DNA of 64,000 nt from Bacillota bacterium. GTDB taxonomy: Bacteria; Bacillota; Clostridia; Lachnospirales; Lachnospiraceae. The first letter of the stretch is position 1, and each line of letters starts with the position of its first letter. The stretch covers positions 1-64,000 of the forward strand of contig JAEYOY010000001.1 in assembly GCA_023411215.1 (NCBI GenBank), written 5' to 3'. The position numbers and the translations under genes were made by a program. Below the pieces are notes generated by a model that was given only the letters and a program-made list of their open reading frames with translations, searched no databases and was not told the origin of the DNA. Below are positions 43,928 through 54,019 of the stretch, in pieces.

Positions 43928-45919
43928 TTACATCTTAAATTTTGATATGGATTTTTGCATATCCTCTGCCAATCCGGAAAGGCTCTCACTGGAGTTTGCA
44001 ATCTCATTCATGGATGAGGTTTGCTCTTCAATCGATGCAGTAGCTTCTTGTGTCCCTGCTGCATTCTCCTCAGAGATAGCGGATAGGTTCTGAATAATAC
44101 CTACAATTTCATCCTTCTTGGCATTCATTTCCTTGCTTTGTTGATTCAAATGGTTAATTAATTTCTTTAGATTTTCAATTGAAGCTGCAATACCTTCGAA
44201 TTTCGTATTGGTGAAATCAACACTGTTGGTCTGCTCTTCCAGATTATTACCAACCTCCGCCATCGCCCTTACCGCAAATTGGCTCTTACCGGTTAGTGCT
44301 TCAATGTCTTTTATGATTTCGCTTGTAAAACGGTTGGTCTGCTCTGATAATTTACGTATCTCATCTGCTACTACCGCAAAGCCTTTTCCCTGTTCTCCAG
44401 CTCTTGCTGCCTCAATTGCTGCATTCAAGGCTAATAGGTTCGTCTGATCGGCAATATTTAATATCATCTGACTGGCATTATCTATCTTATTTGCACTTTC
44501 GTTTGTTTCCAGGATGACATTGCGTACCTCAGTTGCAGTCTTGTTCGTCATTTCTGTCTTAGCTACTAATATGTTAAGAACATCAAGACCTTCGCTTTTT
44601 AGTTTCTCCACCTCATTTGTCAGTCCGTTCAATTCTATAATAAGCTTCTTATCCTGTTCAATTAAGTCACCTAAGTATTCAATCTCAACGGCACCCTTTT
44701 CGGTATCGCTTGCCTGATCTGCCGCTCCAGAAGCAATATCCTGCACTGCACCGGCTACCTCGTTAGCGCTTTCTGCTGCCTGCTGTGTGGTTGCTGTCAG
44801 CTCCTCGGAGGCTGCTGCTATATGCTCAGCCGATTGCGCAATACTCTCAATCAGTGTTCTTAAGTTATCCTGAAGAACCAAGGCTGCATTTGCCATAATC
44901 CCGATTTCATCGGCCCGATTGATGTATTTATTCGCTTTATCATTATTCTCGATCGTCATATCATATTGTGACATGCTATTCAATAGCTCCACCACATTTG
45001 TGATAGGCTTCGAAATCGATTTGCCAAGGACAAAGGCAATCACAACACCGGCAGCAATGAAGATCAATGAGAAAAAGATCAATAATAAAGTCATGTTATT
45101 AATCCCTCTGGTAATCTGTCTCTGAGGTGCTTTCAGAGCTAATACCCAATCCGTATTCGGTATCATTGTAAGAGATGCTACGAAATCTACTCCCCTCAGG
45201 CGGTAGCGTATATTTCCTTTCTTGCTAATCCTGAATTCACCGAAATTGATACCAAAGTCTTTAAACTCTCCGTTTTCCTCAACATCTTTCATTACATTTC
45301 TCTGCTCCATTATGATAGTCTCATCATCGTGAGCATAAAATGTTCCGTCATATCCAAGAATAAAAGCACTTCCGTCTTCTCCAAAGGTCATACTGTGTAT
45401 AATTTCATTTAAAGCCGCTCCATCTCTGCGTCCAATGAGTGCACCGATCACTTCATCGCCTGATTTAATTGGTGACGCATACATAATAACGGTACTGTTG
45501 GTTACTTTACTGACCAGTACATCAGAAAAGCCTGTCTTACCTAACAAAGCATCTTGAACATAATCTCGCTCGCTCAGATCTGCTTCCTGTCCTCCGATTG
45601 CATATGTTGCAATTCCTTCGGTATTAACCACCGCCATATCAAGATAGCCCAGTTCTTCTGCTTCTTCCGCCAGAATTCCCAACTGCTCCTCCAATGGCAG
45701 ACCGCTAATACGATTTGCAACCTGCTTCAATACCTCTGTTCGCATTTGCAGACGGGCATTGATATAGTTCGCTCCCTGGCTTGAGGCTTCCTCAAGTCCG
45801 TTTTGTGCCTCTCCAAAAGCCGTATTAAATCCTAAAACAATCGATAGTGTGCCCAAACCACCGGCAACAATTAAAACAAGTACTCCGACAAATAGTGCAA
45901 TTCTATTTGACAATTTCAT
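43928..45919 (-). CDS. Methyl-accepting chemotaxis protein 2 (dCache-type sensor)
   Basis: 663 residues from the ATG at 45919 (AAAAGGAG upstream); an upstream in-frame start at 46012 lacks support. First membrane segment about 7-30; the outer dCache-like domain contains LSERDYVQDALLGKTGFSD and VIMYASPI, typical of double-Cache ligand domains that bind amino acids or organic acids; second membrane segment near 275-298; HAMP; and signalling tip NIADQTNLLALNAAIEAARAGEQGKGFAVVADEIRKL. Convergent with the first receptor but not closely related in the sensing domain. Confidence 0.93.
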   Translation of the reverse strand: MKLSNRIALFVGVLVLIVAGGLGTLSIVLGFNTAFGEAQNGLEEASSQGANYINARLQMRTEVLKQVANRISGLPLEEQLGILAEEAEELGYLDMAVVNTEGIATYAIGGQEADLSERDYVQDALLGKTGFSDVLVSKVTNSTVIMYASPIKSGDEVIGALIGRRDGAALNEIIHSMTFGEDGSAFILGYDGTFYAHDDETIIMEQRNVMKDVEENGEFKDFGINFGEFRISKKGNIRYRLRGVDFVASLTMIPNTDWVLALKAPQRQITRGINNMTLLLIFFSLIFIAAGVVIAFVLGKSISKPITNVVELLNSMSQYDMTIENNDKANKYINRADEIGIMANAALVLQDNLRTLIESIAQSAEHIAAASEELTATTQQAAESANEVAGAVQDIASGAADQASDTEKGAVEIEYLGDLIEQDKKLIIELNGLTNEVEKLKSEGLDVLNILVAKTEMTNKTATEVRNVILETNESANKIDNASQMILNIADQTNLLALNAAIEAARAGEQGKGFAVVADEIRKLSEQTNRFTSEIIKDIEALTGKSQFAVRAMAEVGNNLEEQTNSVDFTNTKFEGIAASIENLKKLINHLNQQSKEMNAKKDEIVGIIQNLSAISEENAAGTQEATASIEEQTSSMNEIANSSESLSGLAEDMQKSISKFKM

Positions 45920-46498
45920 ATCCGTTATTCTCCTTTTCCAATTATAATTCTCCACACTTCTTGTAAATAACAGCAAAAAACGCATCACAAAATAACCCGT
46001 GAGGTATCTCACAGATTGTGAATTGGTAATCGGGGAATTAACTTCTGAACTACATATTTGTCACAAAAAAGAACAACGGAATTTTAGCACAACAACAGAA
46101 GGAAATTATATTTCCATTTTTCTTGCTTTGGCAACTGGACGATCATAGTTATCACCTTAGATTCACAGCTTTGCGTCCTTACCTTTCAGTAAGTTTGCTA
46201 TTATCTACAATTATTAACATTATACGACATTTAATTAGTACAATCAACTAATAATATTGTTTTACTAAAATTTTAGTAATCAATTATTGTTTGAATATCC
46301 AATCCTACTTGATGTACTCCGTATTCCTTTTCTTTTTCTACAGTCTTATGCAACCAATCAGAACGATCCGGATATAGATCACCTAGCTGATCATGGCAGG
46401 GATGATAACAGAATTGCTTCAGGTATCGTTCTATGCTATACTCGTACTATTCGACAGGAGCATTACAAGCTCAGAAAAAGAACAGGGAGGGACAGATC
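45920..46498. other. Non-coding region between chemoreceptor 2 and sfsA
   Basis: 579 nt between divergent genes. It contains a perfect 18-bp palindrome TTACTAAAATTTTAGTAA at 46262-46279, flanked by AT-rich DNA, which could be an operator. Short frames here have no ribosome site or coding character. Confidence 0.5.
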
Positions 46499-47185
46499 TT
46501 GCAGTATTCTATCGTTAAAAAGGCTACCTTTCTTCAGCGGCCGAATCGTTTCATCGCTCACGTTCTCGTGGATGGCAAAGTTGAAATCGTTCATGTTAAG
46601 AATACAGGACGATGTAGAGAAATCCTACAGGAGGGTACCTTGGTTATCATAGAAGAAGCTGCCAATAAGGAACGCAAGACAAAGTATTCTCTGATTGCAG
46701 CTTACAAGGGAGAGGTTTTAATCAATATAGATTCACAGATTCCTAATGCAGTAGTCTATGAAAGCATAAAAGACAACCTTATGAAGGAGCTTCCTACGGT
46801 AACGAAGCTTTCCAGAGAGGTTGTCTATGGTAATTCTCGATTTGATCTGTATTTTGAAGCAGGGCCGCAAAAAGGATTTATAGAAGTCAAAGGAGTAACT
46901 CTTGAAGAGGACGGCGTAGCGATGTTTCCCGACGCTCCCACAGAGAGAGGTACAAAGCATATCTATGAGATGATCAAAGCAGTCCAGGAGGGCTATGCCG
47001 GTTATATCTTCTTCCTGGTTCAGATGAAGGGCGTCAGCTACTTCACTCCTAACAAAATAAGAGATCCGAAATTAGCAGAGGCACTAACCATAGCCAAGGA
47101 AAAGGGAGTATCGGTTCTTGCTTATGACTCTGTCGTTACTGAGGATGGCATTGTACTTGGTGAACCGGTGAGAATACAATTATAA
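46499..47185 (+). CDS. sfsA: SfsA-family DNA-binding protein/nuclease
   Basis: 228 residues if translation starts at TTG 46499, which has GGGAGGG 6-7 nt upstream; this gives the standard SfsA start with FLQRPNRFIAHV a few residues in. Other conserved blocks are HVKNTGRC, GNSRFDLYFE and FIEVKGVTLEEDGVAMFPDAPTERG, which holds the PD-(D/E)xK-like nuclease residues. SfsA was first described as a sugar fermentation stimulator and later as a DNA/RNA nuclease-like protein; its physiological role is unclear. Confidence 0.9.
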   Translation: MQYSIVKKATFLQRPNRFIAHVLVDGKVEIVHVKNTGRCREILQEGTLVIIEEAANKERKTKYSLIAAYKGEVLINIDSQIPNAVVYESIKDNLMKELPTVTKLSREVVYGNSRFDLYFEAGPQKGFIEVKGVTLEEDGVAMFPDAPTERGTKHIYEMIKAVQEGYAGYIFFLVQMKGVSYFTPNKIRDPKLAEALTIAKEKGVSVLAYDSVVTEDGIVLGEPVRIQL

Positions 47186-47256
47186 GGGGTGATCTACTTA
47201 AGTCTTTTTTATACTCTGGCTGCTCCACCAGCTAGAGGCAATATTGGTCGTTCTGA

Positions 47257-48360
47257 TTACTTTAGGAAATAATTCTTAAGATCCTCTAAATAGGCAGCCA
47301 GCACTTCCCGGTTCAAGCTGTAGTACACCTTATTGGCATTGACCTCAGCCTTAAGCAAGCCTTCACTTAATAATGAATTCACATGATAAGAGATGGTAGC
47401 CGTTGACAGCTGTAATTCATTGGCCAGCTCCTTTCCGTAGAAAGGCTTTCGCCCGGCCATTTCCAGGATATCAACTTTGCTCTTATCACCTAACAGCTTT
47501 CCGATATTAACAATGTCCTCTTTCTTGATCCGATTACCAGTAATGATAAAATTCTTATCCATCATAATTCCGATTCGTAGGACTTCCGGCTTGGAGGGTT
47601 CATCCACATCCATGGATAAGGCAACGCAGAAGGGTTGAAATAAGTGAGGAACAAGGATTGTACCGGCAGAACGACTTTCCCAAGAGATACTCAGCTTCTC
47701 TTTGATGGTTTCGATAATATCGTTCTCTTTCTGAAAATCACTCCAATATTCATAAAAGGCCTCCTCAAGCTTACGAATGGAAGCCTGATGTCGGCTTACA
47801 AGAAGCCGGATTGTCTCGGCTAGTAAGCTGTTAACTTCATTATAAAAGACTTCCTGATGATTAAATATCTTTATAATCTCCCATTTCACTTCACTTTCGA
47901 AGGTGGAGCCCTCGAGAAAAGCGATAAGATCAGTAAGATTACATAACTTCTCCTTTGATGTATTGAGATATTCCTCCGCGTCGATTAATCCTGCATAGCT
48001 TTGAACCTTTTTCTCCTCCTCCATGGATCCGAAGACCTGTTCGAAGGGGATAAGCTGATTATTACTATCATGGAAGTTCCAGAGGATTGATAGTGCTGAG
48101 TAGGTCATAAAGCCCGCATTCCGCGCCTTAAAAAGATACTCGATACGATCCCTTCGATCTGAAAAGTGCGACTTCACATCAGTATAGATGGAATGAATGA
48201 TATGGTATTTCCCACTATAATCCTCAATACTATTCTGTTGCAAATTGGCATATCTCTCAAAGGTTTCCTCCATGTCACCCTTATTGATATAATAATATAG
48301 GAGCAAAAAGGCTTCATCTACCAGATTAGCCCGCTGTAATATCTTCAACTTCTTCTCCAC
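47257..48360 (-). CDS. ArsR-type winged-helix regulator with large N-terminal domain
   Basis: 367 residues from GTG 48360, which has GGAGG about 9 nt upstream; an ATG at 48381 is the alternative. The C-terminal 75 residues are an ArsR-like winged helix (KVDILEMAGRKPFYGKELANELQLSTATISYHVNSLL). The N-terminal 290 residues are helical with no known motif, a layout seen in large ArsR-like regulators of MFS exporters in Firmicutes. It overlaps the upstream MFS gene by 35 nt, so the two are translated together and the regulator is the likely sensor for the exported compound. Confidence 0.82.
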   Translation of the reverse strand: MEKKLKILQRANLVDEAFLLLYYYINKGDMEETFERYANLQQNSIEDYSGKYHIIHSIYTDVKSHFSDRRDRIEYLFKARNAGFMTYSALSILWNFHDSNNQLIPFEQVFGSMEEEKKVQSYAGLIDAEEYLNTSKEKLCNLTDLIAFLEGSTFESEVKWEIIKIFNHQEVFYNEVNSLLAETIRLLVSRHQASIRKLEEAFYEYWSDFQKENDIIETIKEKLSISWESRSAGTILVPHLFQPFCVALSMDVDEPSKPEVLRIGIMMDKNFIITGNRIKKEDIVNIGKLLGDKSKVDILEMAGRKPFYGKELANELQLSTATISYHVNSLLSEGLLKAEVNANKVYYSLNREVLAAYLEDLKNYFLK

Positions 48361-49636
48361 TTGTACTATCCTCCACTTCATCCTGCTTTATAGTAGCAAA
48401 CCGTTTCTTCCTGCATAGCATGGTGCTTACTATGATATCAATTATACCAGCTATCAAGAATAATACAACAGTTGGGGTGAAGCCGACAAGTATACTTACC
48501 AGAAAAGATACAATGGGCATCGCAGCTACACAGCAGGCACTGAATATTGCAGATACCCTTGCGATATATTCCCCTTCAATGTTCCGAATAAATTCAACAC
48601 TGCAGAAGGTTGACAATAAGGCGACGGCTACTCCCACGACAAAGGAGCTTATTGATACCAAGATATATATCAGTACCTCGGTAGTAATAAAACTACCTGT
48701 AATGACCAATATCAGATAATAAACACCGATGGAATACGCACTAAAGGATGCTATCCCCCGTTTACTTATTTTGCTGCTGATATAAGGATAGCTGGCTGCA
48801 CCGACAATCATTCCAATGCTTATTCCAAATCCCAGAACCGATAACATTATCTCATTTACCTTAAGCACTTCACTGATTAAGGGAGCCTGCAGACTGTTAA
48901 GTGGGACCAGTACGGCATTCAGAAATACCGCCAGAAGAACAAAATACCGCAGATTAGAATCATTCTTCAGATAGGTAAAGCCTCCCTTTAAGCTATCAAG
49001 GTATTCCTTGGCATCGATCCTTCCTCTTGCCAGCTTCTCTTCCTTCACTCTTAAAGTCATTATAATAATTGCGGAAAGAAAAAAGGTTGCCATATCAATA
49101 TAGATTGCTGCTGACAAGGAAAACATTGAGATGATCACACCTGCCGCACCCAGACCAACCAGCTCCATCACACTGCAGGCGCTAGAATTTAAGGAAAGTC
49201 CAAAAGAGTAATACTTTTTATCCAGGATCTTCGGCAATAATGAGGACGAAGCAGGTCCTCGGAAGGCTTCCGCACTTGAGATAATAATCGTTGCCACAAG
49301 CAACAGCCATTGATTTAAGAAGCCTAATAAAAATCCCGTCGCAATAAAGCCCACACAGAGACCTCGAATGATATCAGTTACTATCATGATATGCTTTTTA
49401 TTCCTTCCCTCAATCGCCGCTCCGGCAAAGGGCTGCAAAAAAATCGTGGGAATTCGATTTACACCAAATATAATCGCCGACCAGGCAGCACTCTGTGTAA
49501 GCTGATATACCAGCCAGGTCATGGCAATACTATCAATCGAATCTCCAAAACGATTGATTACTGCAGCTATGATTGTCTTCATATATTCCTTTTGTCTTAG
49601 TATCTGTCGGTATCCTATCTTTTCTTCTCCGTTCAT
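48326..49636 (-). CDS. MFS transporter, probable drug efflux
   Basis: 436 residues, about 12 membrane segments. The first loop has FGVNRIPTIFLQPFAGAAIEGRNKK, the MFS motif A variant of the MFS_3/enterobactin-exporter branch, which includes macrolide exporters such as MefA. A charged C-terminal tail ends the protein. AAAGGGGATC precedes the ATG. It is the first gene of an operon with an ArsR-type regulator, under two operators. The exported substrate is unknown. Confidence 0.87.
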   Translation of the reverse strand: MNGEEKIGYRQILRQKEYMKTIIAAVINRFGDSIDSIAMTWLVYQLTQSAAWSAIIFGVNRIPTIFLQPFAGAAIEGRNKKHIMIVTDIIRGLCVGFIATGFLLGFLNQWLLLVATIIISSAEAFRGPASSSLLPKILDKKYYSFGLSLNSSACSVMELVGLGAAGVIISMFSLSAAIYIDMATFFLSAIIIMTLRVKEEKLARGRIDAKEYLDSLKGGFTYLKNDSNLRYFVLLAVFLNAVLVPLNSLQAPLISEVLKVNEIMLSVLGFGISIGMIVGAASYPYISSKISKRGIASFSAYSIGVYYLILVITGSFITTEVLIYILVSISSFVVGVAVALLSTFCSVEFIRNIEGEYIARVSAIFSACCVAAMPIVSFLVSILVGFTPTVVLFLIAGIIDIIVSTMLCRKKRFATIKQDEVEDSTSGEEVEDITAG

Positions 49637-49678
49637 AATGATCCCCTTTCATTGTCAAATATTTTCCAATTATTACTT

Positions 49679-49742
49679 GTTAGATATCAATCTAACATAT
49701 TGTTTTATAATTGTCAATATTTATGTTAGATATTTGTCTAAC
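49679..49742 (-). promoter_or_regulatory. MFS-regulator promoter with two operators
   Basis: GTTAGATATCAATCTAAC (49679-49696) and GTTAGATATTTGTCTAAC (49725-49742) are two near-identical dyads with centres 46 bp apart; a half site CATCTAACATT follows near 49758. The minus-strand promoter is TTGACA (49712-49717), a 17-nt spacer and TAGATT (49689-49694), so the first operator covers the -10 box and the second lies upstream of the -35 box. This fits repression by the ArsR-type protein. Confidence 0.8.
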
Positions 49743-49844
49743 TCTATTTTTAATCTCATCTAACATTAATGAAAAATGCACCTGCAAGCATTAGGTTTTG
49801 CTCTAATGCCCGAGGTGCACATAGTTTCAAATTATTCAATTAAT

Positions 49845-50636
49845 TCATTGTTTATCAAATTTCCATCTGGCAAACAGCTTGATCCGTCCGACCTCATTTA
49901 CAATCGTATCCGCCGTGATTGGCTCTGCATTATTATCCGTATAATCCTTGAATTTGTACCAACCATCAAAGACGTAATTCTCCTTCTCAGGCTCAGGAAG
50001 CTCACCGTAAGACATTCCATTCGATACCTCTTTATCATAGGCTTCTCCGTTGAAAGCAATAAATATGACCTTAACGGTTCTCTCTGTCCACCTGGCATAC
50101 AGTGTGGTTGGAGATGACTCCGTATAGATTGACTTTGATGTAATCTTCTCCCCATCGGTAGCTGAAGTATACCAACCGGCAAATTTATAGTTTTCTTTCG
50201 TAGGAGTGGGCAACTGATTATAATATTTGGATCCGTAATAGACCTTCACGATATTTTTATTCAGTAACCCCTCATCCGGCTCTAGCGTAATCTCTGTTTC
50301 TTCTCCGCGCCATCTTGCGTATAAAGTATGATTTAGAGGCTTCAATACCTTTGTTGTCTCCGTAATCTTAATACCCCCGCTTTTGTAGGTATACCAACCA
50401 ACAAACTCATAATTGTCTCTGGTTGCGATGGGAAGAGGTCCATAGGTATCTCCGAACAGAGCCTGCATATCATATACATCCGACGTACCTCCATTGGCAT
50501 TGAAGGTCACTGTTATCATGTTACCTGCTACCTCAGAAGCGAAGGAGCGGGTCGGAATATTCCATAATATAGTTAAAAAAATGGCCAGACCAACTAAATA
50601 TCGGTATTTTATTAAGTCAATAGGTTTCTTCTGCAT
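49845..50636 (-). CDS. Secreted InlB B-repeat / Flg_new repeat protein
   Basis: 263 residues from the ATG at 50636 (TTGGAG upstream). A signal peptide or N-terminal anchor (about 12-32, ending near SFASE) is followed by three repeats of about 65 residues with the pattern ...YGPLPIATRDNYEFVGWYT..., ...YNQLPTPTKENYKFAGWYT..., ...YGELPEPEKENYVFDGWYK..., each ending in LYARW or LFARW. These are beta-grasp-like Listeria-Bacteroides repeats found in surface proteins. No LPXTG motif or S-layer domain is seen, so the product is either secreted or held by the N-terminal helix. Confidence 0.85.
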   Translation of the reverse strand: MQKKPIDLIKYRYLVGLAIFLTILWNIPTRSFASEVAGNMITVTFNANGGTSDVYDMQALFGDTYGPLPIATRDNYEFVGWYTYKSGGIKITETTKVLKPLNHTLYARWRGEETEITLEPDEGLLNKNIVKVYYGSKYYNQLPTPTKENYKFAGWYTSATDGEKITSKSIYTESSPTTLYARWTERTVKVIFIAFNGEAYDKEVSNGMSYGELPEPEKENYVFDGWYKFKDYTDNNAEPITADTIVNEVGRIKLFARWKFDKQ

Positions 50637-50804
50637 ACTAATCTCCAATCTACCATATGTCCGCAAATTAAGGAAATGCACAATTTGCCGTTCGTAACTT
50701 ACTTGATAATTCTTATTCTGATTTAGTTAGCAAATCGTACGCTTAACTCTAAATAATATATCGACATATCCCGGGATAAAAACAAGACAGTCAAACCCTT
50801 TTTA

Positions 50805-51809
50805 TTAAAAGATTACTTCATAGCCATTTCTGGCCGATTCATAAGCCCCTAACATCAATAGAACTGTTTCCTCCATGGCTACAGCGTTTAATGAGAAAGT
50901 CCTATTCTGTTCGATACATTGATAAAAATCCCTAATACAATCCTCGTGACCAGCACCCCAATAACCCTTTCCGTAACCCCGCTTCCCTTCCATGGGGATT
51001 AGAACCGTTTCCCCATTCTTATAATAACAGGTAACATTCAGATCTTCGATCCGGAGCACCATATGCTCACAATTCACCTCGATAAGGGGTGCGGAGTCTG
51101 CATTATAAGCAGTTGTCACATAGAAGCAAACCACAGCCTCCTGATATCTTACATAAGCACTCATGGTATCCTCTACTTCAATAATCCCCTTCAAATGATG
51201 GTTTGCAATGACTGCATCCACACTTTGCAGCGATTGTCCTACCAGATAATGAAGAAGATCCAAGGTATGAACCGATTGGTTAATCAAGGCACCACCGCCC
51301 TCATAATCAAGCCTGCCTCGCCAATCACTCCCCGTATAATACTCCTCTTTACGATTCCAGGTCACTATTCCCCTGGCTCCGATTACCTTTCCGGCCTCAC
51401 CCGAAGCAATCAATTCCTTTGCTTTTCGTATGCTGGGATTATAGCGATTCTGAAAACATAATCCCAGCTGATGGTCAGCGCCAACAGCAGTATCCTTTAA
51501 TTCCTTCCATTGCTCTTTTGATATCACAGGCGGTTTTTCCATGAACACATGTACTCCAGACTTAAGTCCATAGATTGCCATAGGAGTGTGGAGATAATGG
51601 GGTGTACAGATATGGAATGCATCCAGACTCTCCTTCTCTATCATTTCCTCCAAGGAGACATATGCCTTCCCACCGTATTCTTTTGCGAAAGCCTCAGCCC
51701 TCTCCGGTTTAATATCAGCATAGGCCACAAGCTCATGCCCTAAAAGCTTCTTCAGGCATTTAGCATGAATGACTGCAATACTTCCACAGCCTACAATTCC
51801 GATTCTCAT
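50805..51809 (-). CDS. Gfo/Idh/MocA-family oxidoreductase A
   Basis: 334 residues. The N-terminal Rossmann motif is IGIVGCGSIAVIHAKCL; the conserved EKPP (VHVFMEKPPVIS) holds the catalytic Lys; GGGALINQSVHTLDLLHYLVG is the substrate-binding segment. Such enzymes oxidise or reduce sugars, inositols or sugar derivatives with NAD(P). It overlaps the upstream oxidoreductase gene by ATGA, so the two are translated together, possibly as an oxidation-reduction pair on the same glycoside. Confidence 0.9.
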   Translation of the reverse strand: MRIGIVGCGSIAVIHAKCLKKLLGHELVAYADIKPERAEAFAKEYGGKAYVSLEEMIEKESLDAFHICTPHYLHTPMAIYGLKSGVHVFMEKPPVISKEQWKELKDTAVGADHQLGLCFQNRYNPSIRKAKELIASGEAGKVIGARGIVTWNRKEEYYTGSDWRGRLDYEGGGALINQSVHTLDLLHYLVGQSLQSVDAVIANHHLKGIIEVEDTMSAYVRYQEAVVCFYVTTAYNADSAPLIEVNCEHMVLRIEDLNVTCYYKNGETVLIPMEGKRGYGKGYWGAGHEDCIRDFYQCIEQNRTFSLNAVAMEETVLLMLGAYESARNGYEVIF

Positions 51810-52984
51810 CTTACATTACCTCCTGACCCGTAGCTTCCAGAAGTAGAGAAAGTCGCCTCTGTTACCTTATCTTTCTTTCTTGAGGATACTCTTCGCTCGT
51901 TTAATTGATTGAGGAACAGCTCCTCATCAAAAGGTATTTCCACCGGTTTGTTCAGCCAGCTAGATAAATGCATCGCATTGGATAAGGTAAGACCATAAAT
52001 TCCTTCCTTCCCTTCAGCAACCAGGGGAGTGCCACTAAGTATTGCACCGGTAAATGCTCTCATAATTCCTGCATGCTGTGGGTTCTCTCCGTCAGAAGTC
52101 ACCTCCACCCAGCTTCCGTCCGGCTTAGCAAAGCCTTCTGTCGCAGTATAGCAATATTCCCTCTCATTTACTGTAAGCTCGTACATCATCAGCTTATCAT
52201 TCTCACATACCAACTTAGCCCTCTCTAGAGTAATCTCAAAGCGGTTTGTTCCCGGGGCATCTCCTGTTGTGGTTACGAATACCCCAGTTGCTCCGTTCGG
52301 GTATTCCAGATAAGCGGTAACATCATCTTCCACCTCGATATCATGCCATTTTCCGTTATGACAGAAAGCCTGTACCTTATTTGGCATACCGCAGATCCAC
52401 TGTAACAAATCCAGATTATGAGGACATTGGTTAAGCAATACTCCGCCGCCTTCTCCTTCCCAGGTTGCTCTCCAGCCACCGGAGTTATAATAGGCTTGTG
52501 TTCGGTACCAGTCCGTTATAATCCAATTCACCCTTTTTATCTGTCCATAGCAGCCACTATGCACCAGCTCATGCATCCTGCGGTATACATGGTTCGTCCT
52601 CTGATTGAACATCATGGCAAATACTAAATCATGCTTGTCTGCTGCTTCATTCATCCTTCTTACCTGCTTTGTATATACACCGGCCGGCTTCTCGCACAGT
52701 ACATGAAGACCTTTCTCAAAAGCAAGTTCCGCTAATCTGGGATGCTCATAATGAGGAGTCGCAATCAGTACTGCATCACAGCTTCCGGATGAGATCAGCT
52801 CGTCACCGTTTGAATAAATTGCAACACTCTCCGTTAATTCCTCTTTTGCCCATTGTCTCCTGTTTTCTCTAAGGTCTGCGACGGCTACCAGCTCCATTCC
52901 CGGTACCTCTCCCTTAAGAATAATGTTGCAGTGATTACTACCCATATTTCCAATACCTATAATTCCAATCCGAACCTTATCCAT
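51806..52984 (-). CDS. Gfo/Idh/MocA-family oxidoreductase B
   Basis: 392 residues with the Rossmann motif IGIIGIGNMGSNHCNI, the catalytic block HVLCEKPAGVYTKQV and GEGGGVLLNQCPHNLDLLQWICG. It is longer than its neighbour, with a Ser/Arg/Gly-rich C-terminal tail. AGGAGGAAATAGGA precedes the ATG. It lies between oxidoreductase A and a sugar epimerase on the same strand, which suggests a sugar, inositol or 3-keto-glycoside pathway. Confidence 0.9.
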   Translation of the reverse strand: MDKVRIGIIGIGNMGSNHCNIILKGEVPGMELVAVADLRENRRQWAKEELTESVAIYSNGDELISSGSCDAVLIATPHYEHPRLAELAFEKGLHVLCEKPAGVYTKQVRRMNEAADKHDLVFAMMFNQRTNHVYRRMHELVHSGCYGQIKRVNWIITDWYRTQAYYNSGGWRATWEGEGGGVLLNQCPHNLDLLQWICGMPNKVQAFCHNGKWHDIEVEDDVTAYLEYPNGATGVFVTTTGDAPGTNRFEITLERAKLVCENDKLMMYELTVNEREYCYTATEGFAKPDGSWVEVTSDGENPQHAGIMRAFTGAILSGTPLVAEGKEGIYGLTLSNAMHLSSWLNKPVEIPFDEELFLNQLNERRVSSRKKDKVTEATFSTSGSYGSGGNVR

Positions 52985-53052
52985 TCCTATTTCCTCCCAT
53001 TCCTTTATGTTTTATCTATCTTGTTTGATAGTATTGGGGTGTCAAACCAATC

Positions 53053-53811
53053 TTAGCGATAACCACGAGAAGAGAGATTCTGATAACTCTTCCTTAAGCA
53101 TTCGAAGGGGCTTTCCTGGCAGACATCCTGCTCAACCAATAGGTATTCACAATTGGTGTCCTTCAGCGTCTTTAGAATTCTCACAAAGTTCATATTCCCT
53201 TCCAGTACCGGTGCCATAACAGCCTCATGGTGCAGAATGGCCATGTCCTTTAGATGGATACAGGGAATACGATTCTTAAGACGTTCGATCCACTGGCATA
53301 CATCTAACCCTGCTGCCTGAAGCCAATAGGTATCCAGCGTAAAGCCCATCTCCTCCGCGGTAAAACCCTCTATCAGGTACTCCATGTAGTACTTCCCATT
53401 CACCTTCTCGAATTCAAAATTATGGTTGTGATACATAAACAGCATTCCTGCATTCTTAATCTTAATTGCCGCCTCCTTATAGTCTTCAGCAAAATGATCA
53501 ATCCATTCTGGATTACGGTATTTATCTGGCATACTACCCAGTCCTATGTATTTGCTTCCCATCGCCTTATGATCTTCAATCAATTGATCAGTATCATTTA
53601 GGATTCTGTTCGGATCACTATGGGTTAAGACAATCTTTAAACCATGCTTATCACACAGTTCCCTAACCTTTCCAGGCTTAATGGAAGACCCTACGGCTGA
53701 AATTTGAACAGTTGTATAACCTATTTTTGCAATCTGCCCTAAAGTGTAATCCAAATCCGTCTCGGTCTGCGTGTAGGTACGGACTGTATATAATTGTGCC
53801 CCTAAAATCAT
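53053..53811 (-). CDS. Sugar phosphate isomerase/epimerase (AP endonuclease 2 family)
   Basis: 252 residues from the ATG at 53811 (GGAGGA upstream). TIM-barrel family of xylose isomerase-like proteins: start MILGAQLYTVRTYT, metal-site blocks FMYHNHNFEFEK, LDTYWLQAAGLD and IHLKDMA. Such enzymes act as epimerases, isomerases or dehydratases on sugars, inositols or 3-keto-glycosides. It is the first gene of the three-gene cluster with two oxidoreductases. Confidence 0.9.
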   Translation of the reverse strand: MILGAQLYTVRTYTQTETDLDYTLGQIAKIGYTTVQISAVGSSIKPGKVRELCDKHGLKIVLTHSDPNRILNDTDQLIEDHKAMGSKYIGLGSMPDKYRNPEWIDHFAEDYKEAAIKIKNAGMLFMYHNHNFEFEKVNGKYYMEYLIEGFTAEEMGFTLDTYWLQAAGLDVCQWIERLKNRIPCIHLKDMAILHHEAVMAPVLEGNMNFVRILKTLKDTNCEYLLVEQDVCQESPFECLRKSYQNLSSRGYR

Positions 53812-54019
53812 AATCAATTTCCTCCACCGTTGCTTATTTTCTTCTATTATAATGTTTCATTACAAAATCCGCCATTGCAAATGTCATATGATATATTGCA
53901 AATATAGCCCTTTTTCTATATAATAATCCTCACAGCCTGATATCACATGCGCGGATGGTAATCTTTTTAATGCTCAAAGCTTCCTAACCATATCAATAAT
54001 ATAAGAAAGGATCCCTGTC

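Noticed and set aside
46287..46652. Frame of 121 codons overlapping the start of sfsA
   Set aside because: It overlaps sfsA in another frame, has no ribosome site and no family-like pattern.
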